NCBI GenBank assembly: GCA_001796935.1
Contig: MGNX01000090.1
Span: forward strand, 7,973 to 13,877
Source: Chloroflexi bacterium RBG_16_60_22
GTDB lineage: Bacteria; Chloroflexota; Dehalococcoidia; Dehalococcoidales; RBG-16-60-22
DNA length: 5,905 bases
Direction: 5' to 3'
In this document: piece by piece, positions 5,076-5,905 of the stretch
Layout of the letters: each line of letters starts with the position of its first letter
Position numbering within the stretch: position 1 is the stretch's first letter
Translations under genes and position numbers: made by a program
The notes under the pieces: generated by a model
Databases searched by the model: none
Told to the model about the DNA's origin: nothing
What the model saw: the letters and a program-made list of their open reading frames with translations, nothing else

Positions 5076-5905
5076 ATGAGCTACCGCGATGAGTACCGCC
5101 GCAAGCTGATTTCCGCCGAAGAGGCCGCCGGACTGGTGAAGTCCGGCATGTGGATTGACTACGGGGCCATCTGCGGCTTCCCATCCCTCATTGACGAGAA
5201 GCTGGCCGCCCGGGCGCCGGAGCTGCGCGAGGTGAAAATCCGGGCGGAACACTCCCATACCCAGATTCCCCGCATCGACCCCGACCAGGAGCACTTTATC
5301 CATAACTCGTGGTTCCTGGGCAAGGTGGAGCGGGAGTACCACAAGCAGGGCTGCTGCTCCTATATCCCCTTCGGACTGAGCGAAGGCCCGCGGATGTACC
5401 GGGAGTGGCTCAAGGACGAGGTGGATATCACCTTCATCGAGGTCACCCCCATGGACGAAAACGGCAACTTCAACTTCGGGACGGCGGTGACGCGGCAGAA
5501 AGCGGCCTGCGAGGTGGCCAAGAAAGTGGTCGTGGAGGTCAACGAGCACCAGCCTTGGGTCTTCGGCGGCTATGACGAGGTCGTCAATATCTCCCAGGTC
5601 AATTACATCGTGGAGAACTACGAGTACAAGATACCCGAGTTCCCGGCGGCGGAGGTGACCCCGGAGGACGAGGCCATCGCCGCCCTGCTGGCGGAGCGGA
5701 TTGAGGACGGGGCCACCATCCAGCTCGGCGTGGGGGCCATACCCAGCGTGGTCGGCAAGTTGCTGATAAAGCACGGCATGAAAGACCTGGGTATCCACAG
5801 CGAGATGTTCAATGACAGCATGATGGAGCTCATCGAGGCGGGCGTGGTCACCGGCGCCCGGAAGAGCCTCAACCCGGGCAAGGCCGTCCACTGCTTTGCC
5901 GCCGG
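5076..5905 (+). CDS. CoA-transferase of the acetyl-CoA hydrolase/4-hydroxybutyrate CoA-transferase family, 3' end cut
   Basis: Transfers CoA between an acyl-CoA and a carboxylate such as acetate through a glutamyl-CoA intermediate. The window shows 276 codons of a protein that in this family is usually about 430-450 residues. The N-terminal Rossmann-like domain carries VTPMDENGNFNFG (123-135) and the conserved VVVEVNEHQPWVFG (151-164). The start of the C-terminal domain shows IQLGVGAIPSVV (215-226) and DLGIHSEMFND (237-247). Glu243 in HSEM aligns with the catalytic glutamate (Glu238) of Clostridium aminobutyricum 4-hydroxybutyrate CoA-transferase. The ATG at 5076 is one base after the rpiB stop, with no clear Shine-Dalgarno sequence close by, so translation may depend on rpiB. 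The acid substrate (acetate, butyrate, 4-hydroxybutyrate, succinate) cannot be decided here. A role in anaerobic fermentation or acyl-CoA recycling is an inference. Confidence 0.88.
   Translation, partial: MSYRDEYRRKLISAEEAAGLVKSGMWIDYGAICGFPSLIDEKLAARAPELREVKIRAEHSHTQIPRIDPDQEHFIHNSWFLGKVEREYHKQGCCSYIPFGLSEGPRMYREWLKDEVDITFIEVTPMDENGNFNFGTAVTRQKAACEVAKKVVVEVNEHQPWVFGGYDEVVNISQVNYIVENYEYKIPEFPAAEVTPEDEAIAALLAERIEDGATIQLGVGAIPSVVGKLLIKHGMKDLGIHSEMFNDSMMELIEAGVVTGARKSLNPGKAVHCFAA

Noticed and set aside
4974..5891. A 305-codon minus-strand open frame opposite rpiB and the CoA-transferase
   Set aside because: It lies opposite the strongly motif-supported CoA-transferase and shows the Leu/Val/Asp/His-rich composition of antisense GC-rich frames.

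Overview
The window looks like ordinary chromosome from a GC-rich bacterium. All genes are housekeeping or central-metabolism genes, with tight spacing and no mobile elements, RNA genes or CRISPR. The protein style (TsaD, GuaA, RpiB and an AbfT-like CoA-transferase), together with noticeable ATA isoleucine codons in otherwise GC-rich genes, would fit an anaerobic Chloroflexota (Dehalococcoidia-like) genome or metagenome bin. That assignment is an inference and is weak without database searches.

Layout. Positions 1-1597 on the minus strand hold guaA (GMP synthase), which runs off the left edge with roughly its last 30 residues missing. Positions 1598-1730 are a short AT-rich divergent promoter region with two overlapping sigma70-like promoters on opposite strands. 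The guaA promoter has a near-consensus -35 box and predicts a leader of only a few bases. The plus-strand promoter has an extended -10 and predicts a leader of about 90 bases with small hairpins. From 1731 to the right edge all genes are on the plus strand: tsaE (1731-2207), tsaB (2201-2920), tsaD (2923-3930), tsaC (3932-4594), rpiB (4622-5074) and a CoA-transferase of the acetyl-CoA hydrolase/4-hydroxybutyrate CoA-transferase family (5076 to beyond the end).

How the genes fit together. tsaE-tsaB-tsaD-tsaC encode the complete bacterial set for tRNA N6-threonylcarbamoyladenosine (t6A37): TsaC makes threonylcarbamoyl-AMP, and TsaB-TsaD-TsaE transfer the group to A37 of ANN-decoding tRNAs. The genes overlap or are 1-2 bases apart, so co-transcription and coupled translation are likely. 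rpiB (ribose-5-phosphate isomerase B) follows with its own strong ribosome binding site; proximity of tsaC and rpiB is also known from Bacillus. The CoA-transferase follows one base after the rpiB stop.

I do not see a previously undescribed system here. The points most worth checking are the TsaD loop where the usual Gly-Pro-Gly-Leu reads Arg-Gln-Gly-Leu, a TsaB lacking two usual family motifs, a 52-residue N-terminal extension on GuaA with no alternative start, and the overlapping promoters between guaA and tsaE.
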